This document shows, piece by piece, positions 25,842 to 34,456 of a stretch of DNA of 38,853 nucleotides. The stretch's first letter is position 1; every line of letters starts with the position of its first letter. This stretch comes from Paracoccaceae bacterium (GTDB taxonomy: Bacteria > Pseudomonadota > Alphaproteobacteria > Rhodobacterales > Rhodobacteraceae). Position numbers and translations under genes: made by a program. The stretch covers positions 1 to 38,853 of the forward strand of contig CANIKY010000019.1 of assembly GCA_947468085.1 (NCBI GenBank), read 5' to 3'. A model generated the notes under the pieces. It saw only the letters and a list, made by a program, of their open reading frames with translations. It searched no databases and was not told the origin of the DNA.

Positions 25842-26316
25842 GTCCCTACAGCGCAGCACCCTGATCGCAATGGCTACGGGCGGGTCTTTCTTGGCTCTCG
25901 CTGCGGCCTATGCCTTTCAATATCTGGGGGGATTGGCGCCGTGCCATCTGTGCTGGCTGCAACGCTACCCGCATTTTGCAGCCGTAGGCTTGGGGGCACT
26001 GGCCTTCTTGATCCGCTTGCCCGTTGCTGGCCGCAGTCTGGCCCTTGCCGGCGGGACTGCAGCCCTGATATCCGCTGCAATCGGGGCCTATCACACAGGG
26101 GTTGAGCGCCATTGGTGGCCCGGCCCCTCCACCTGTACCTCAGGCTCTATCGCCAATATCTCGGCCAAAGACCTGCTGGCCCAGATCCAAGCCGCCCCAG
26201 TGATCAAATGCGATCAAGTGGCTTGGCAGATGATTGGCCTGTCCATGGCCTCGTGGAATATGCTCTTTTCATTGGCCTTGGTGGCCCTTTGGCTATTCGC
26301 CTTTAAGAAGCACTAA
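25834..26316 (+). CDS. dsbB: Disulfide bond formation protein B
   Basis: The 160-residue inner-membrane protein has four hydrophobic helices and the DsbB cysteine pattern: CHLC (Cys37 and Cys40) in LGGLAPCHLCWLQRYPH, and a second pair at Cys101 and Cys126 in the large periplasmic loop. DsbB re-oxidises DsbA by passing electrons to quinone. The WLQRYPH segment after CxxC is typical of the alphaproteobacterial type. It starts inside the YqaA gene (8-base overlap) and converges with dgt, whose stop lies 21 bases away. Confidence 0.92.
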   Translation: MVKSLQRSTLIAMATGGSFLALAAAYAFQYLGGLAPCHLCWLQRYPHFAAVGLGALAFLIRLPVAGRSLALAGGTAALISAAIGAYHTGVERHWWPGPSTCTSGSIANISAKDLLAQIQAAPVIKCDQVAWQMIGLSMASWNMLFSLALVALWLFAFKKH

Positions 26317-26336
26317 AGGCTTAAGGCCCAGCAGGG

Positions 26337-27524
26337 TCACAAAGAGCTAGGCCCAAACCCCGCGCCCAACAGGCGTTCTCCCTCGGCCAAGGCGAAACGG
26401 TCGGTCATTCCCGCCACATAATCACACACACAGCGCGCCAGCGCCGTTTCATCTTGCACAGCCAAAAGATCAGCTTGCCACTCAGCAGGCAAAAGGCTTG
26501 GCTGGGCCATGAACAAAGGGAAAAGCCCGTCAATCACTCGGCTTACCCGCGCGCGTTCTACCATCACTGATGGCGCGCGGTACATCCGCGTGAACAAAAA
26601 CGACCGCACGGCCTTCAGGTCTTGATAAAGCGGTTTGGAAAAGCGGATCATGGTTGTGCCCAAGTGGCGTATCTCGTCCACGCTGCGCGGTTGGGCTGCG
26701 GCAAGTCGGTTTTGCGCGACTGCGATCACATCCTCGACCATCACGCCAAACACCCGACGCAGCGCCTCATGCCTGCGGCGCATCTTCTCAAGCCCTGGGT
26801 AAAGCAGATCCACCTCGCCAAAGGCGGGGCCGGTGACGGGTAGGTCCAAAAGGTCAGCCTCATCAAAAAGCCCTGATCGCAAGCCGTCATGCAAATCGTG
26901 GTGGGAATAGGCAATATCATCGGCAATTGCCGCCACCTGCGCCTCGGCACTGGCGTGGGTGTCCAATTCCAAATCCCATGCGGCATTCACGTGAGCCAAA
27001 GCATAGGGCAAGGGTCCAGCGTGCTTTTCTGTTGCAAGCGGGCCACGCAAAGGGCCGTTGTGCTTGGCTATGCCCTCTAACGTCTCCCAAGTCAGGTTTA
27101 GCCCATCAAAATCGGCATAGTGTCGTTCTAAACGGGTCACGATGCGCAAGGCTTGGGCGTTGTGATCAAAGCCACCATAGGGCGCCATCAACCGCTCCAT
27201 CGCGTCTTCGCCGGTATGGCCAAAGGGCGTGTGGCCCAGATCATGGGCCAAGGCGATCGCCTCGGCCAAATCGGTGTTCAGCCCCAAAACACCCGCAAGG
27301 GTGCGCGCCACTTGGGCCACCTCGATCGTATGGGTCAGACGCGTGCGGTAATAATCACCCTCATGTTCGACGAAAACCTGCGTTTTATGCTTTAACCGAC
27401 GAAAAGCGCTGGAATGAATGATCCGATCACGGTCGCGCTGAAAGGGCGAGCGGAAAGACGACAAACGCTCGTCCTGCAGACGCCCGCGCGATTGGTCGGG
27501 ATGACAGGCGAAAAGGGCAAGCAT
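26337..27524 (-). CDS. dgt: Deoxyguanosinetriphosphate triphosphohydrolase-like protein
   Basis: An HD-domain hydrolase of 395 residues that splits dNTPs to deoxynucleosides and triphosphate, helping to tune dNTP pools. Motifs in order: RDRIIHSSAFRRLKHKTQVF (33-52), RLTHT with metal-binding His65, HDLGHTPFGHTGED (94-107) carrying the HD pair, and IADDIAYSHHDLHDGL. These match the shorter 'dgt-like' subfamily common in alphaproteobacteria. The ATG at 27524 follows GGGAGGTCTT, a strong ribosome binding site. The frame extends further upstream through a palindromic repeat (27628-27646), which is not coding. It is divergent from the A-type Fe-S carrier gene. Confidence 0.93.
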   Translation of the reverse strand: MLALFACHPDQSRGRLQDERLSSFRSPFQRDRDRIIHSSAFRRLKHKTQVFVEHEGDYYRTRLTHTIEVAQVARTLAGVLGLNTDLAEAIALAHDLGHTPFGHTGEDAMERLMAPYGGFDHNAQALRIVTRLERHYADFDGLNLTWETLEGIAKHNGPLRGPLATEKHAGPLPYALAHVNAAWDLELDTHASAEAQVAAIADDIAYSHHDLHDGLRSGLFDEADLLDLPVTGPAFGEVDLLYPGLEKMRRRHEALRRVFGVMVEDVIAVAQNRLAAAQPRSVDEIRHLGTTMIRFSKPLYQDLKAVRSFLFTRMYRAPSVMVERARVSRVIDGLFPLFMAQPSLLPAEWQADLLAVQDETALARCVCDYVAGMTDRFALAEGERLLGAGFGPSSL

Positions 27525-27627
27525 AAGACCTCCCGTTGGATTTTTCCCCTTATACGCCCCCCGCCCTTCCAAACCAACCCAAAGCCTCTCAATTTGCACT
27601 TTGCCGCTAAACTCCCGCCGGAAGCCT

Positions 27628-27646
27628 GATTTTTCGCAGAAAAATC
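27628..27646. repeat. Palindromic repeat, TTTTTC-GCA-GAAAAA variant (copy 7)
   Basis: GATTTTTC-GCA-GAAAAATC is a perfect 8-bp inverted repeat with five T and five A, one longer than the other copies. It sits in the divergent dgt/A-type carrier region, 67 bases before the carrier start. Confidence 0.85.
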
Positions 27647-27712
27647 GCACCCCACCTTGCGCCTTGAACCTTGGCCCGCTTGGGCCTATCTTTGACCTTC
27701 AAGGAGTGCCCC

Positions 27713-28045
27713 ATGTCCCTTACCCTACCCCCCCACGTCACCGACCGCGCCTTTGATCGCTTGGCCGAGATTGCAGCACTCACCGGCAAAGCCAAGGCCC
27801 TGCGCGTGGCAGTCGAAGGCGGCGGATGTTCTGGCTTTCAATATGATATCAAGCTTGACGAGCCCGCAGCCGACGATCTTATCTTAGAAAAGAACGGTCA
27901 ACGTGTGCTGGTCGATCAGGTCTCGCTGCCGTTTCTTTCCAACGCTGTGATTGATTTCTCGGCCGAGCTTATCGGCGCGCGCTTTGTCATTCAAAACCCC
28001 AACGCGCAATCTTCTTGCGGCTGCGGCACATCTTTCTCGCTCTGA
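27713..28045 (+). CDS. A-type iron-sulfur carrier protein (HesB/IscA/ErpA family)
   Basis: The 110-residue protein has the three conserved cysteines of A-type carriers: Cys39 in EGGGCSGFQY, and Cys102 and Cys104 in SSCGCGTSFSL. These bind an iron or [2Fe-2S]/[4Fe-4S] cluster for delivery to target enzymes. The closest match by eye is the ErpA type, the carrier that supplies essential enzymes such as those of isoprenoid synthesis, but IscA and ErpA cannot be split without alignment. AAGGAG stands six bases before the ATG at 27713; the upstream in-frame ATG is not preceded by one. It complements the BolA/GrxD pair earlier in the window. Confidence 0.9.
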   Translation: MSLTLPPHVTDRAFDRLAEIAALTGKAKALRVAVEGGGCSGFQYDIKLDEPAADDLILEKNGQRVLVDQVSLPFLSNAVIDFSAELIGARFVIQNPNAQSSCGCGTSFSL

Positions 28046-28101
28046 TCCCTCGCCCCTGCCTAATTTTGCCCTAACTTCCGTCTTTGAATACCGGAGGTTT
28101 C

Positions 28102-28806
28102 ATGCGCATCGCTCTTATGCTTGGCTCTGCCCCCAATGCGCTGGACGCCCGCGCTTGGCCACGCGCGCCGTTTGACCATATCGTGACCATCAACAACGCG
28201 TGGCGCATCCGCGACGATTGGGACGATCTGTGCTGCCCGTGGGATTTTCCCGAAGATAAGCGCCCTACCCCACAGCCCAACCAACGCCTGATCTTGCAAG
28301 AAGATTTTGTGCCCACCCAGAACCTGTACGGCGGCTTTGTCTATGCTGGCGGAACCATGGCTTTTACCACGGCCTATTGGATGCTCGCCGCCCTCAAGCC
28401 GGATGTCTTGGCGGTGCTCGGCTGCGATATGCACTATCCGGCCTCTGGTCAAACCCACTTTTACGGCATAGGCACCGCCGACCCTTTGCGCCCTGACATC
28501 ACCCTGCGCAGCCTAGAAGCCAAATCTGCCCGTCTGATGATCTTGGCGGCCCGCCAAGGCTGCGCCATAGTCAACCTGTCCACTGGCCCATCGCGCCTTG
28601 TCTTTCCCCGCACCAACCAAGCGCAATTGTCGCAAATCCGCCCTGCCCCGTTTGACGAAAGCCTAACCAAAGCTGCCTTGGCCCGTGAATCCGCCCTTGG
28701 CTACCAAGTACCCTCAGGCCGCTACTGGGAGGAGGCGCACCGGTTCGATGTTGCCGAAATCGACCAGCTTGACGCCCTTTGGCTGCGCGCCGCCAAAGTC
28801 TCCTGA
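28102..28806 (+). CDS. Unrecognised protein, possible Rossmann-like glycan-related enzyme
   Basis: I do not recognise this 234-residue protein with confidence. It has no signal peptide or membrane segment. It begins with a strand-loop pattern MRIALMLGSAPNALDARAW, then FDHIVTINNAWRIRDDWDDL, a central LKPDVLAVLGCDMHYP (98-113) and QTHFYGIGTADPLRPD (117-132). The combination of an N-terminal 'GSAP' loop, a 'INNAW' strand and a 'GCDM' motif is reminiscent of DUF115/GT29-like proteins of cell-surface glycan synthesis, but this is only a resemblance. GGAGG lies five bases upstream of the ATG at 28102. Neighbours (an Fe-S carrier and xth) give no clue. Confidence 0.7.
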   Translation: MRIALMLGSAPNALDARAWPRAPFDHIVTINNAWRIRDDWDDLCCPWDFPEDKRPTPQPNQRLILQEDFVPTQNLYGGFVYAGGTMAFTTAYWMLAALKPDVLAVLGCDMHYPASGQTHFYGIGTADPLRPDITLRSLEAKSARLMILAARQGCAIVNLSTGPSRLVFPRTNQAQLSQIRPAPFDESLTKAALARESALGYQVPSGRYWEEAHRFDVAEIDQLDALWLRAAKVS

Positions 28807-28880
28807 CCGTGAACCACCATCCCAAAGGGGTGACAGCGCCCGACTGACAGGCTACCAAGGCGCGGACAGGAGCATCGCGC

Positions 28881-29663
28881 ATGAAAATCGCCACCTTCAA
28901 CATCAACGGCATCAAAGCCCGCACCCAAGCCCTGCTCGATTGGTTGGCTGAGGCGCAGCCAGATGTCGCCTGCCTGCAAGAGATCAAATCGGTGGACGAG
29001 GCCTTCCCCCGCGAACCCTTTGAAGCCTTGGGATACCATATCGAAACCCACGGCATGAAGGCCTTCAACGGGGTGGCGATCCTGTCCAAACTGCCGCTTG
29101 AAGATGTCACCCGCCGCCTGCCAGGGGATGACGGCGACGAGCAGGCCCGCTGGATCGAGGCCACAGTGATGGGGCCAAAGCGCCCCGTGCGGGTTTGCGG
29201 CCTTTACCTGCCCAATGGTAACCCGACCCCCGGCCCGAAATATGAGTACAAACTGGCCTGGATGGACAGGATGCTGACCCGCACCCGCACCCTTTTGGGC
29301 GACGAGCAGCCCTTGGTCCTGTGCGGCGATTACAACATCATCCCGCAGGCCGAAGATGCCGCCAACCCGCAAAACTGGCTGACCGATGCGCTTTATCTGC
29401 CCGCCTCGCGTGCGGCCTATCAGCGGCTGTTAAATCTGGGCCTAACCGATGCCATCCGCGCCCAAAACCCTGCTCCCGGCACCTATACATTTTGGGATTT
29501 CCAAGCCGGTGCGTGGGAGCGTAACAACGGCATCCGCATCGACCATCTGCTTTTGTCACCCCAAGCGGCCGATCTGTTGCAAGGCTGTGGCATCGACAAA
29601 GCGGTACGCGGACGCGACAGGCCCTCTGACCATGTGCCCGTCTGGATCGATCTGGACGCCTGA
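28881..29663 (+). CDS. xth: Exodeoxyribonuclease III
   Basis: AP endonuclease/3' exonuclease of base-excision repair. The 260-residue protein begins KIATFNINGIKAR with Asn7, carries CLQEIKSVDE with the metal-binding Glu34, LCGDYNIIP with the catalytic Asp-Asn pair, RIDHLLLS and the closing SDHVPVW with the catalytic Asp-His. It is complete and of normal length, an ExoIII-type enzyme of the endonuclease/exonuclease/phosphatase fold. Its TGA shares one base with the ATG of the following FAD oxidoreductase gene, so the two are probably co-translated. Confidence 0.95.
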   Translation: MKIATFNINGIKARTQALLDWLAEAQPDVACLQEIKSVDEAFPREPFEALGYHIETHGMKAFNGVAILSKLPLEDVTRRLPGDDGDEQARWIEATVMGPKRPVRVCGLYLPNGNPTPGPKYEYKLAWMDRMLTRTRTLLGDEQPLVLCGDYNIIPQAEDAANPQNWLTDALYLPASRAAYQRLLNLGLTDAIRAQNPAPGTYTFWDFQAGAWERNNGIRIDHLLLSPQAADLLQGCGIDKAVRGRDRPSDHVPVWIDLDA

Positions 29664-30937
29664 TGTATCCCCAAACCTACTATGCCCAAACCCGCAGCGA
29701 TCTGGCCGCGCGCCCTGCCCTGCACGGTGCGGTGGATACCGACACTGTCATCGTGGGCGCCGGCCTAGCGGGCCTGACCACCGCGCTGGAACTTGCCCGA
29801 GAAGGCGTGGCCGTCACCGTTCTTGAAACTGAATGCATCGGCTTTGGCGCATCTGGCCGCAACGGCGGCATCGTCTCACCCGCCTTTGCCTGCGGATCAG
29901 ACGCGATCGAGGCCCGCGTCGGCCCTGAAAAAGCCCGCGCCCTGCACCGCTTGACCATCGAAGGCGTGCAACGCTTGCGCGGCCATATCCAGACCCTGAA
30001 CATCCCTCAGGCAGAGCCTGTCGCAGGCCTCCTTAACCTGCGCCGGTTCGATCAGGCGCAAGACCTGCGAGCCTATGCGCAAGATTTCGAACGCGACTAC
30101 GGTTATGCCCTCACCTATCTTGATCGCCCCACCATCCAAGAGCGTCTGCAAACCACCCGCTACCTCCACGGACTGGAAGACCCCTTAGCCTTCCACATCC
30201 ACCCCCTGAACTACCTGCGCGCCCTAGCGGCCGAGGTGGAGCGTCTGGGCGGCAAGATATATGAACACAGCCCCGCCACAGGCTGCGCCCTTGGCCCCCA
30301 AAAGCGCCTGCGCACCCCCAATGGCCAGGTCACCGCCAAACGCGCAATCTTTGCCACAGGCGGCTACACCGGCCCCCTGATCCCACGCCTTAAACGCGCG
30401 GTGCTGCCGATTGCCACCTATATGATGGTCTCAAAACCCGCCTCCGGCCTTTTGGCCAAAGTGATCAAGACACCAAGCGCTGTGCTCGACGATCGCCGCG
30501 CCTCAGATTACTACCGCTTGGTTGAGGGTGGCCAGCGCCTCCTCTGGGGGGGCCGCATCACCACCCGCGCCGCTTCCCCCCAAGCTGTAGCCGCCGACCT
30601 GCGGCGCGCTATGCTGGATGTCTACCCCCAACTTGCCCCCTTAGAGACCGATCTGGCTTGGTCAGGCCTGATGGGCTATGCCCGCCACCTGATGCCCCAA
30701 ATCGGCCCGTTGCAGCCCGATGTCTGGCACATCACCGCCTTTGGCGGCCACGGCCTTAACACCACCGCCATTGCCGGCAAGGTTCTGGCCGAAGCCATCC
30801 TTGGCCAATCTAACCGCATCGACCTTTTCGCGCCTTGGGGCCTTACCTATGCTGGCGGCCCGATAGGTCTCGCCATAGCCCAACTCACCTATTGGTCCCT
30901 GCAAGCCCAAGATCATTGGCGCGAAAGACAGCGCTAG
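29663..30937 (+). CDS. FAD-dependent amine/amino acid oxidoreductase (PuuB/OrdL-like)
   Basis: The 424-residue protein is a single-domain DAO-family flavoenzyme. GAGLAG (32-37) is the FAD dinucleotide-binding motif, ECIGFGASGRNGGIVSP is the segment typical of gamma-glutamylputrescine oxidoreductase and its relatives, and the C-terminal AFGGHGLNTTAIAGKVLAEAI closes the FAD site. It should oxidise a secondary or primary amine with electron transfer to oxygen or a carrier, but the substrate is unknown. It begins within the xth stop (one-base overlap). It lacks a GcvT domain, unlike the flavoprotein at 21701. The 3' side is a hairpin-rich convergent gap. Confidence 0.88.
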   Translation: MYPQTYYAQTRSDLAARPALHGAVDTDTVIVGAGLAGLTTALELAREGVAVTVLETECIGFGASGRNGGIVSPAFACGSDAIEARVGPEKARALHRLTIEGVQRLRGHIQTLNIPQAEPVAGLLNLRRFDQAQDLRAYAQDFERDYGYALTYLDRPTIQERLQTTRYLHGLEDPLAFHIHPLNYLRALAAEVERLGGKIYEHSPATGCALGPQKRLRTPNGQVTAKRAIFATGGYTGPLIPRLKRAVLPIATYMMVSKPASGLLAKVIKTPSAVLDDRRASDYYRLVEGGQRLLWGGRITTRAASPQAVAADLRRAMLDVYPQLAPLETDLAWSGLMGYARHLMPQIGPLQPDVWHITAFGGHGLNTTAIAGKVLAEAILGQSNRIDLFAPWGLTYAGGPIGLAIAQLTYWSLQAQDHWRERQR

Positions 30938-30977
30938 GCTTTTCCCCTTCATCTTGCCAAAAACCCTCTCAGGATGG

Positions 30978-31029
30978 TCTGGAAGGGCAGATGCCCTTCC
31001 AGCGCGGCGGTCAGGAGGGGGCGCCCCTC
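30978..31029. other. Two adjacent hairpins in a convergent gap
   Basis: CTGGAAGGGC (30978-30987) pairs with GCCCTTCCAG (30992-31001), and GGAGGGG (31013-31019) pairs with CCCCTCC (31023-31029). Both are perfect stems with short loops. They lie between the FAD oxidoreductase stop and the Mth938-domain gene stop, where they could end transcription in both directions although no T-run follows. Confidence 0.5.
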
Positions 31030-31078
31030 CGGACGCGGGCCGATGGCCTTTTGGGCCTGAGGCGCGCGTCACCCCCCA

Positions 31079-31441
31079 TCACACCGGCAGCAAACAGGCC
31101 GCAATCCGCCGCCCCTCGCCCAACAGCACATTATAGGTGCGCGCTGCGGCCGGAGAGTTCATCCCCTCCACCCCGATCCCGGCACTTTCAAACGCGGCCC
31201 GAAAATCGGCCGGTAGATGGGCAATTTCGGCCCCTGTGCCCACGATCAGCACATCAATCTTGTCAATCAACGTCAAAGGCCCTGCCCAATCGCTTAAGCC
31301 CCCCCACGGTCCTGCATCCCAAGGGGTGACCAAACACGCCCCGCGCAGCACATGGCGGCCGATGCGAAAAAAGCCCGGTCCATAGCCTTCGATGGCCAAG
31401 GCCGCGCCATAGGTGATCTCGGTCATGCGGATATCGGCCAT
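31079..31441 (-). CDS. Mth938-like domain-containing protein (DUF498)
   Basis: The 120-residue protein fits the Mth938/NDUFAF3 (DUF498) fold: YGPGFFRIGRHVLRGACLVT, then DVLIVGTGAEIAHLPADFRA, IGVEGMNSPAAARTYNVLL at the end. The human relative NDUFAF3 helps assemble respiratory complex I, but the bacterial proteins are not well studied. It is the last gene of a minus-strand unit with yajC, secD and secF, starting 4 bases after the secF stop, an arrangement known in other alphaproteobacteria. Its position suggests a link with membrane protein assembly. Confidence 0.88.
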   Translation of the reverse strand: MADIRMTEITYGAALAIEGYGPGFFRIGRHVLRGACLVTPWDAGPWGGLSDWAGPLTLIDKIDVLIVGTGAEIAHLPADFRAAFESAGIGVEGMNSPAAARTYNVLLGEGRRIAACLLPV

Positions 31442-31445
31442 TTGA

Positions 31446-32426
31446 TTAGGCGTCTATCTTGGCAAACTCGTGATCCGCCCCTTTGCCCGTGGCGCGCGGC
31501 TTGTCGGTGCGGTCAAGCCCAAGGAACAAAACCAAGTTCTTGGCCACATAGACCGACGAATAGGTGCCCAAGATGATCCCCATGAAGATCGCAAAGGAAA
31601 ATCCCCGGATCACATCCCCGCCCAAAGCCAGCATCGACCCCACCGCCAACAATGTGGTAAACGACGTGGCCAATGTGCGGCTGAGGGTCTCGTTGACCGA
31701 CAAGTTCATCACCTCTTTCAGCGGCATGGTCTTGTATTTCATTAGATTTTCGCGCAACCGGTCAAAAACCACCACTGTGTCGTTGATCGAATAGCCCAAG
31801 ATTGTCAGCAAGGCCGCCACAATGGTAAGATCAAACTTGATCTGAAACACCGCGAAAATCCCCACCGTTATGAACACATCATGCAGCAGCGCCAAAACAC
31901 CACCAAAGGCAAACTGCCATTCAAACCGCAGCCAGATATAACCCAAAATCCCCAACGAGGTGGCCGCCAAAGCGATGATCGACGACCAGACCAACTCGGA
32001 CGATACCTTGGGCCCCACAGTTTCCACCGAGACGATTTTCAGCGCAGGGTCCATGGCGGTCAGCGCATCCGAAACGCGCTTTAAGCCTGCATCATCAATT
32101 TGGTCTTGCCCATTGGCCGCCGAGATCCTGATCCCCGCTACATGCTGGTCGGCGCGGAACGTGGGGTCAAACACCTCGTTGATCGCCACATCGCCCAAAC
32201 CCAACCCATCCAGCGTTGCGCGGTACAGGGCCGTGTCAATCACCGTGGCCGAATCAGTGCGCAACGTGGTGCCGCCCTTGAAGTCGATGCCATAATTCAG
32301 CCCCATAACGCCCCAAGCGACAAAGGACAAAACCATCAGCAGCATCGACCCGCCAAAGGTAATCCATTGCAACTTGAAAAAGTCGATATTGGTTTTTTCC
32401 GGGGCCAGTCTTAGACGCCATGCCAT
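31446..32426 (-). CDS. secF: Protein translocase subunit SecF
   Basis: Inner-membrane RND-type subunit that, with SecD, uses the proton gradient to help late stages of Sec export. The 326-residue protein has six predicted helices. It starts with FFKLQWITFGGSMLLMVLSF and GLNYGIDFKGGTTLR (the FKGG motif), and has a periplasmic P1 domain up to about residue 140. The conserved ALLTILGYSINDTVVVFDRL and ENL segment is in TM helix 4/5, and TLATSFTTLLAVGSMLALGG is near the end. It begins 10 bases after secD in the same operon. Confidence 0.96.
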   Translation of the reverse strand: MAWRLRLAPEKTNIDFFKLQWITFGGSMLLMVLSFVAWGVMGLNYGIDFKGGTTLRTDSATVIDTALYRATLDGLGLGDVAINEVFDPTFRADQHVAGIRISAANGQDQIDDAGLKRVSDALTAMDPALKIVSVETVGPKVSSELVWSSIIALAATSLGILGYIWLRFEWQFAFGGVLALLHDVFITVGIFAVFQIKFDLTIVAALLTILGYSINDTVVVFDRLRENLMKYKTMPLKEVMNLSVNETLSRTLATSFTTLLAVGSMLALGGDVIRGFSFAIFMGIILGTYSSVYVAKNLVLFLGLDRTDKPRATGKGADHEFAKIDA

Positions 32427-32436
32427 GACGATTACC

Positions 32437-34116
32437 TCACACGATCAGGGTCTTGGGCTTGCGCCAGTTAAACCAAACCTGAATGATCAACCGCGTCACA
32501 AAAAGCGCGGTAAACACCGAGGTGATGATGCCGATGAACAGGGCCACGGCAAAGCCGCGCACGGGCCCTGCCCCAAAGAAGTACAGCACGACAGACGTGA
32601 TCAACGTGGTCACGTTGGCATCCACAATCGCACTTGTGGCGCGTTCATACCCCAGTTCAATCGCCCGCGCGGCAGTCTTTGCGTGGCGCAATTCCTCGCG
32701 GATCCGCTCATAGACCAGCACATTGGCATCCACCGCCGTGCCAATCGTCAGCACAAGGCCCGCAATGCCCGGCAACGTCAGTGTGCCACCAATGATCGAT
32801 AGGATGCCAAAGATGATCCCCATGCTGATCACCAAGGTGATGTTGGCAAAAAGCCCAAACATCCCATAGCTCGCCAGCATAAACAGACCCACCAACACCA
32901 TGCCCGTGATGGCGGCAATCTTACCGGCGTCAATCGAATCCTGCCCTAGTTCTGGGCCGACCGTGCGCTCTTCCAGAAAACTCATCTCGGCAGGCAAGGC
33001 GCCTGCGCGCAGCAGGACAGCCAAATTGGTCGCACCTTCCACAGTGAAGTTGCCCGTTATGATCCCCGACCCGCCGGTGATGGCGGTTTGAATGGTGGGG
33101 GACGAGATCACCTGCTTGTCCAGCACAATTGCAAAAGGCAGCCCCACATGCGCCCCAGTATAGTCGCCAAACTTACGCGCGCCCGAAGTGTCAAAGCGAA
33201 AACTCACCGCCGGACGGCCGTTTTGGTCAAAGGAGGGCTGCGCATCGACGAGATCGTCACCGGTGACCACTGGCAGTTCTTCAACGACGATATAGTCATT
33301 CGGACGATCGGCCGAAGGCAGCAACAGATTACCCGCGCCGGGCGCATCGGTTTTTTGGGCAGATAGGGTGACTACGGAATTAAATGTCAGTTTGGCCGTC
33401 GTGCCGATGATGGCCTTCAGCTCCTCAGCCGAGCCGATGCCGGGCACTTCGATCAAAATCCGATCCGCCCCCTGCCGCTGGATTGACGGTTCGCGCGTGC
33501 CTGCCGCATCCACCCTGCGGCGGATGATTTCCAAAGATTGCTGCATCGTGCGTGTGTCGGTCGCGGCTTTTTCGGCATCCGACAGGGTGACGACAATATC
33601 GCCACCATCTGCAACGATATCCATATCCTTCTGACCCGCGCCGGTCAGGCTGGCCACATTGGAAGTCAGCCCCTGCATCTTGGCCAAAGCTGCTTGCATG
33701 CCGTCAGGATTGGTCAGGGTTATGCGCAAGGTGCCGTCTGGCGACGGCTTACGCTTGATCGGCCCGGTCGCATCACGCACATCTTTCAGCGCATCGCGGG
33801 CATCAGGCCAAAAGGCGTCCATCCGCTGCTTGTAAACATCGGCCAGCTTCACTTCAGCCAACAAATGTGCCCCACCGCGCAGATCAAGCCCAAGGTTGAC
33901 CAAGCCTGACGGCGCCCATGACGGCCAGACACCCAGTGCGACCATCTGTTCGGGCGTGGCCGCCCCACCAAGCTTTTCCGCCTTGGCAATGGCCTTGGCC
34001 GCATCATTGTGGGTTTCAACCCGAGAATAAAACAGGTTCGGAGCGGCAAGGATCAACCCAACCACCACAGCAGCCCAGACCAAAAGGCTTTTCCAAAGCG
34101 GCGTTTCCAATTGCAT
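32437..34116 (-). CDS. secD: Protein translocase subunit SecD
   Basis: Partner of SecF in the SecDF complex. The 559-residue protein has an N-terminal helix, the motif LGLDLRGGAHLLAEV, a large periplasmic part with QSLEIIRRRVDAAGTREPSI, which is the SecD signature, and a C-terminal five-helix RND half with TAVDANVLVYERIREELRH. Length and order are typical of the alphaproteobacterial protein. It follows yajC at a distance of 7 bases and precedes secF by 10, so the three are transcribed together. Confidence 0.96.
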   Translation of the reverse strand: MQLETPLWKSLLVWAAVVVGLILAAPNLFYSRVETHNDAAKAIAKAEKLGGAATPEQMVALGVWPSWAPSGLVNLGLDLRGGAHLLAEVKLADVYKQRMDAFWPDARDALKDVRDATGPIKRKPSPDGTLRITLTNPDGMQAALAKMQGLTSNVASLTGAGQKDMDIVADGGDIVVTLSDAEKAATDTRTMQQSLEIIRRRVDAAGTREPSIQRQGADRILIEVPGIGSAEELKAIIGTTAKLTFNSVVTLSAQKTDAPGAGNLLLPSADRPNDYIVVEELPVVTGDDLVDAQPSFDQNGRPAVSFRFDTSGARKFGDYTGAHVGLPFAIVLDKQVISSPTIQTAITGGSGIITGNFTVEGATNLAVLLRAGALPAEMSFLEERTVGPELGQDSIDAGKIAAITGMVLVGLFMLASYGMFGLFANITLVISMGIIFGILSIIGGTLTLPGIAGLVLTIGTAVDANVLVYERIREELRHAKTAARAIELGYERATSAIVDANVTTLITSVVLYFFGAGPVRGFAVALFIGIITSVFTALFVTRLIIQVWFNWRKPKTLIV

Positions 34117-34123
34117 GGGCGGC

Positions 34124-34456
34124 TCAGGCAGACGCAGGTTCGGTCTTGGACATCACTTGGGTGATCGTATGCTTGACGACCTTGACCTTGACGCCTTCGG
34201 CAATTTCAATTTCCAACATATTGTCATCGCCCACTTTGACGACTTTGCCGATGATACCACCTGCCGTCAGAACTTGGTCACCACGCCGAACAGCTTCGAC
34301 CATGGCCTTCAGGTCTTTCATCTTCTTTTGCTGAGGACGGATCAGCAGCATGTACATGATCCCGAAAATCAGGATCAGTGGCAAGAAAGAGGCTACGGCC
34401 GAACCAGCACCCCCTGCAGCACCAGCGGTCTGAGCATAAGCAGCAGTCACAAACAT
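34124..34456 (-). CDS. yajC: Preprotein translocase accessory subunit YajC
   Basis: A 110-residue protein with one transmembrane helix (LPLILIFGIMYMLLIRPQQK) and the conserved short motif RPQQKKMKDL behind it, followed by the soluble RRGDQVLTAGGIIGKVVKVG domain typical of YajC. YajC associates with SecDF-YidC at the Sec channel and with AcrB. It heads the yajC-secD-secF-Mth938 operon. AAGGACGACC precedes the ATG. The region to serS (34457-34672) is divergent and would contain both promoters. Confidence 0.94.
   Translation of the reverse strand: MFVTAAYAQTAGAAGGAGSAVASFLPLILIFGIMYMLLIRPQQKKMKDLKAMVEAVRRGDQVLTAGGIIGKVVKVGDDNMLEIEIAEGVKVKVVKHTITQVMSKTEPASA

Noticed and set aside
27525-27650. 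Upstream extension of dgt to 27650
   Set aside because: The extension translates the palindromic repeat and has no similarity to the family, while a strong GGGAGG site precedes the ATG at 27524.
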